NCBI GenBank assembly: GCA_030151825.1
Contig: JASLCP010000055.1
Span: 1 to 5,101, forward strand
Length of the DNA stretch: 5,101 nucleotides
Reading direction: 5' to 3'
Source of the DNA: Candidatus Saccharimonadales bacterium
GTDB lineage: Bacteria > Patescibacteriota > Saccharimonadia > Saccharimonadales > Saccharimonadaceae
The notes beneath the pieces are model-generated. The model worked only from the letters and a program-made list of their open reading frames with translations. It was not told where the DNA came from and did not search any database. Shown one piece after another: positions 4,917-5,101 of this stretch. A program made the translations under genes and the position numbers. Position 1 is the first letter of the stretch. Each line of letters opens with the position of its first letter.

Positions 4917-5101
4917 ATGGCCAAAAAAGCCGATCTGCTTGAAAAAGCAGCCGAGCTCAAGCTCGGCGTCACAGAGAAAAACACGATTGCCGAAATCGAG
5001 GCAGCAATTGCGAGCGCTGATGCTCCAGCTGCAGAAACATCAGAGACTCCAGTCGGAGAAAAGAAAGCTGCAAAAGCTGGTAAGCGTAGCGAAAAATCCC
5101 T
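4917..5101 (+). CDS. rplA: Probable 50S ribosomal protein L1, N-terminal extension (partial, runs off window)
   Basis: Only 61 complete codons are visible. The L1 core domain is not in the window, so the call rests on context: an L1-type leader and its own Shine-Dalgarno directly upstream, and rplK as the nearest ribosomal gene before the pilin cassette. Residues about 5-35 (DLLEKAAELKLGVTEKNT then IAEIEAAI) look like a SAP/HeH/Rho_N-type helix-extended-helix motif, usually nucleic-acid binding. An Ala/Glu/Lys-rich flexible stretch follows, ending in a basic KAGKR. Standard L1 begins with only a short basic tail before its core, so this would be an unusual extension, perhaps a CPR trait. The alternative is a separate SAP-domain protein. 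L1 forms the stalk at the E site and represses its own mRNA. Confidence 0.62.
   Translation, partial: MAKKADLLEKAAELKLGVTEKNTIAEIEAAIASADAPAAETSETPVGEKKAAKAGKRSEKS
4935..4967 (+). other. Two adjacent perfect hairpins inside the start of rplA
   Basis: CTGCTT (4935-4940) pairs with AAGCAG (4945-4950) around a GAAA tetraloop. Immediately next, CCGAGC (4951-4956) pairs with GCTCGG (4961-4966) around TCAA; G4950 and C4967 could add a seventh pair to the second stem if the first opens. The two helices abut and could stack. They begin 18 bases after the start codon, where structure can affect initiation. The complementarity is seen directly; a role is not shown. Confidence 0.5.

Overview
The window reads as chromosomal DNA from a bacterium, most plausibly a member of the Patescibacteria/CPR radiation such as Saccharibacteria (TM7). 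That assignment is an inference. It rests on the style of the type IV prepilin-like N-termini (G^FTIVE, G^VTIVELL), the compact overlapping genes, and what looks like a long SAP/Rho_N-like N-terminal extension on ribosomal protein L1. No in-frame TGA is used as a sense codon, and the complete genes end in TAA or TAG, so the standard bacterial code fits.

Layout, all on the + strand: (1) 36-461, rplK (ribosomal protein L11) with a good Shine-Dalgarno, followed by a strong Rho-independent terminator at 482-510. (2) A compact three-gene unit, 552-4802, with its own extended -10 promoter: a small PilV/GspI-like prepilin, a PilW/GspJ-like prepilin that overlaps it by 23 nt, and a 1004-residue protein that starts at a TAATG overlap. 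The third protein has a PilX/GspK-like prepilin N-terminus fused to 14 RCC1-type beta-propeller repeats. (3) A 114-nt intergenic region with an inverted repeat, an extended -10 promoter and an RNA hairpin matching the L1-binding leader that often precedes rplA. (4) From 4917 to the window edge, the 5' end of the probable rplA gene.

The conserved rplK-rplA pair is thus split by a surface-pilus cassette that has its own transcription signals. By analogy with the GspI-J-K tip complex of type II secretion and the PilV-W-X minor pilins, the two small prepilins and the pilin-RCC1 fusion probably assemble into a pilus-tip complex. The double propeller would then be displayed as a binding head or adhesin. 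Each of the 14 blades carries its own pair of cysteines, which points to a heavily disulfide-stabilised extracellular protein. This pilin-RCC1 tip module is the most interesting object in the window.
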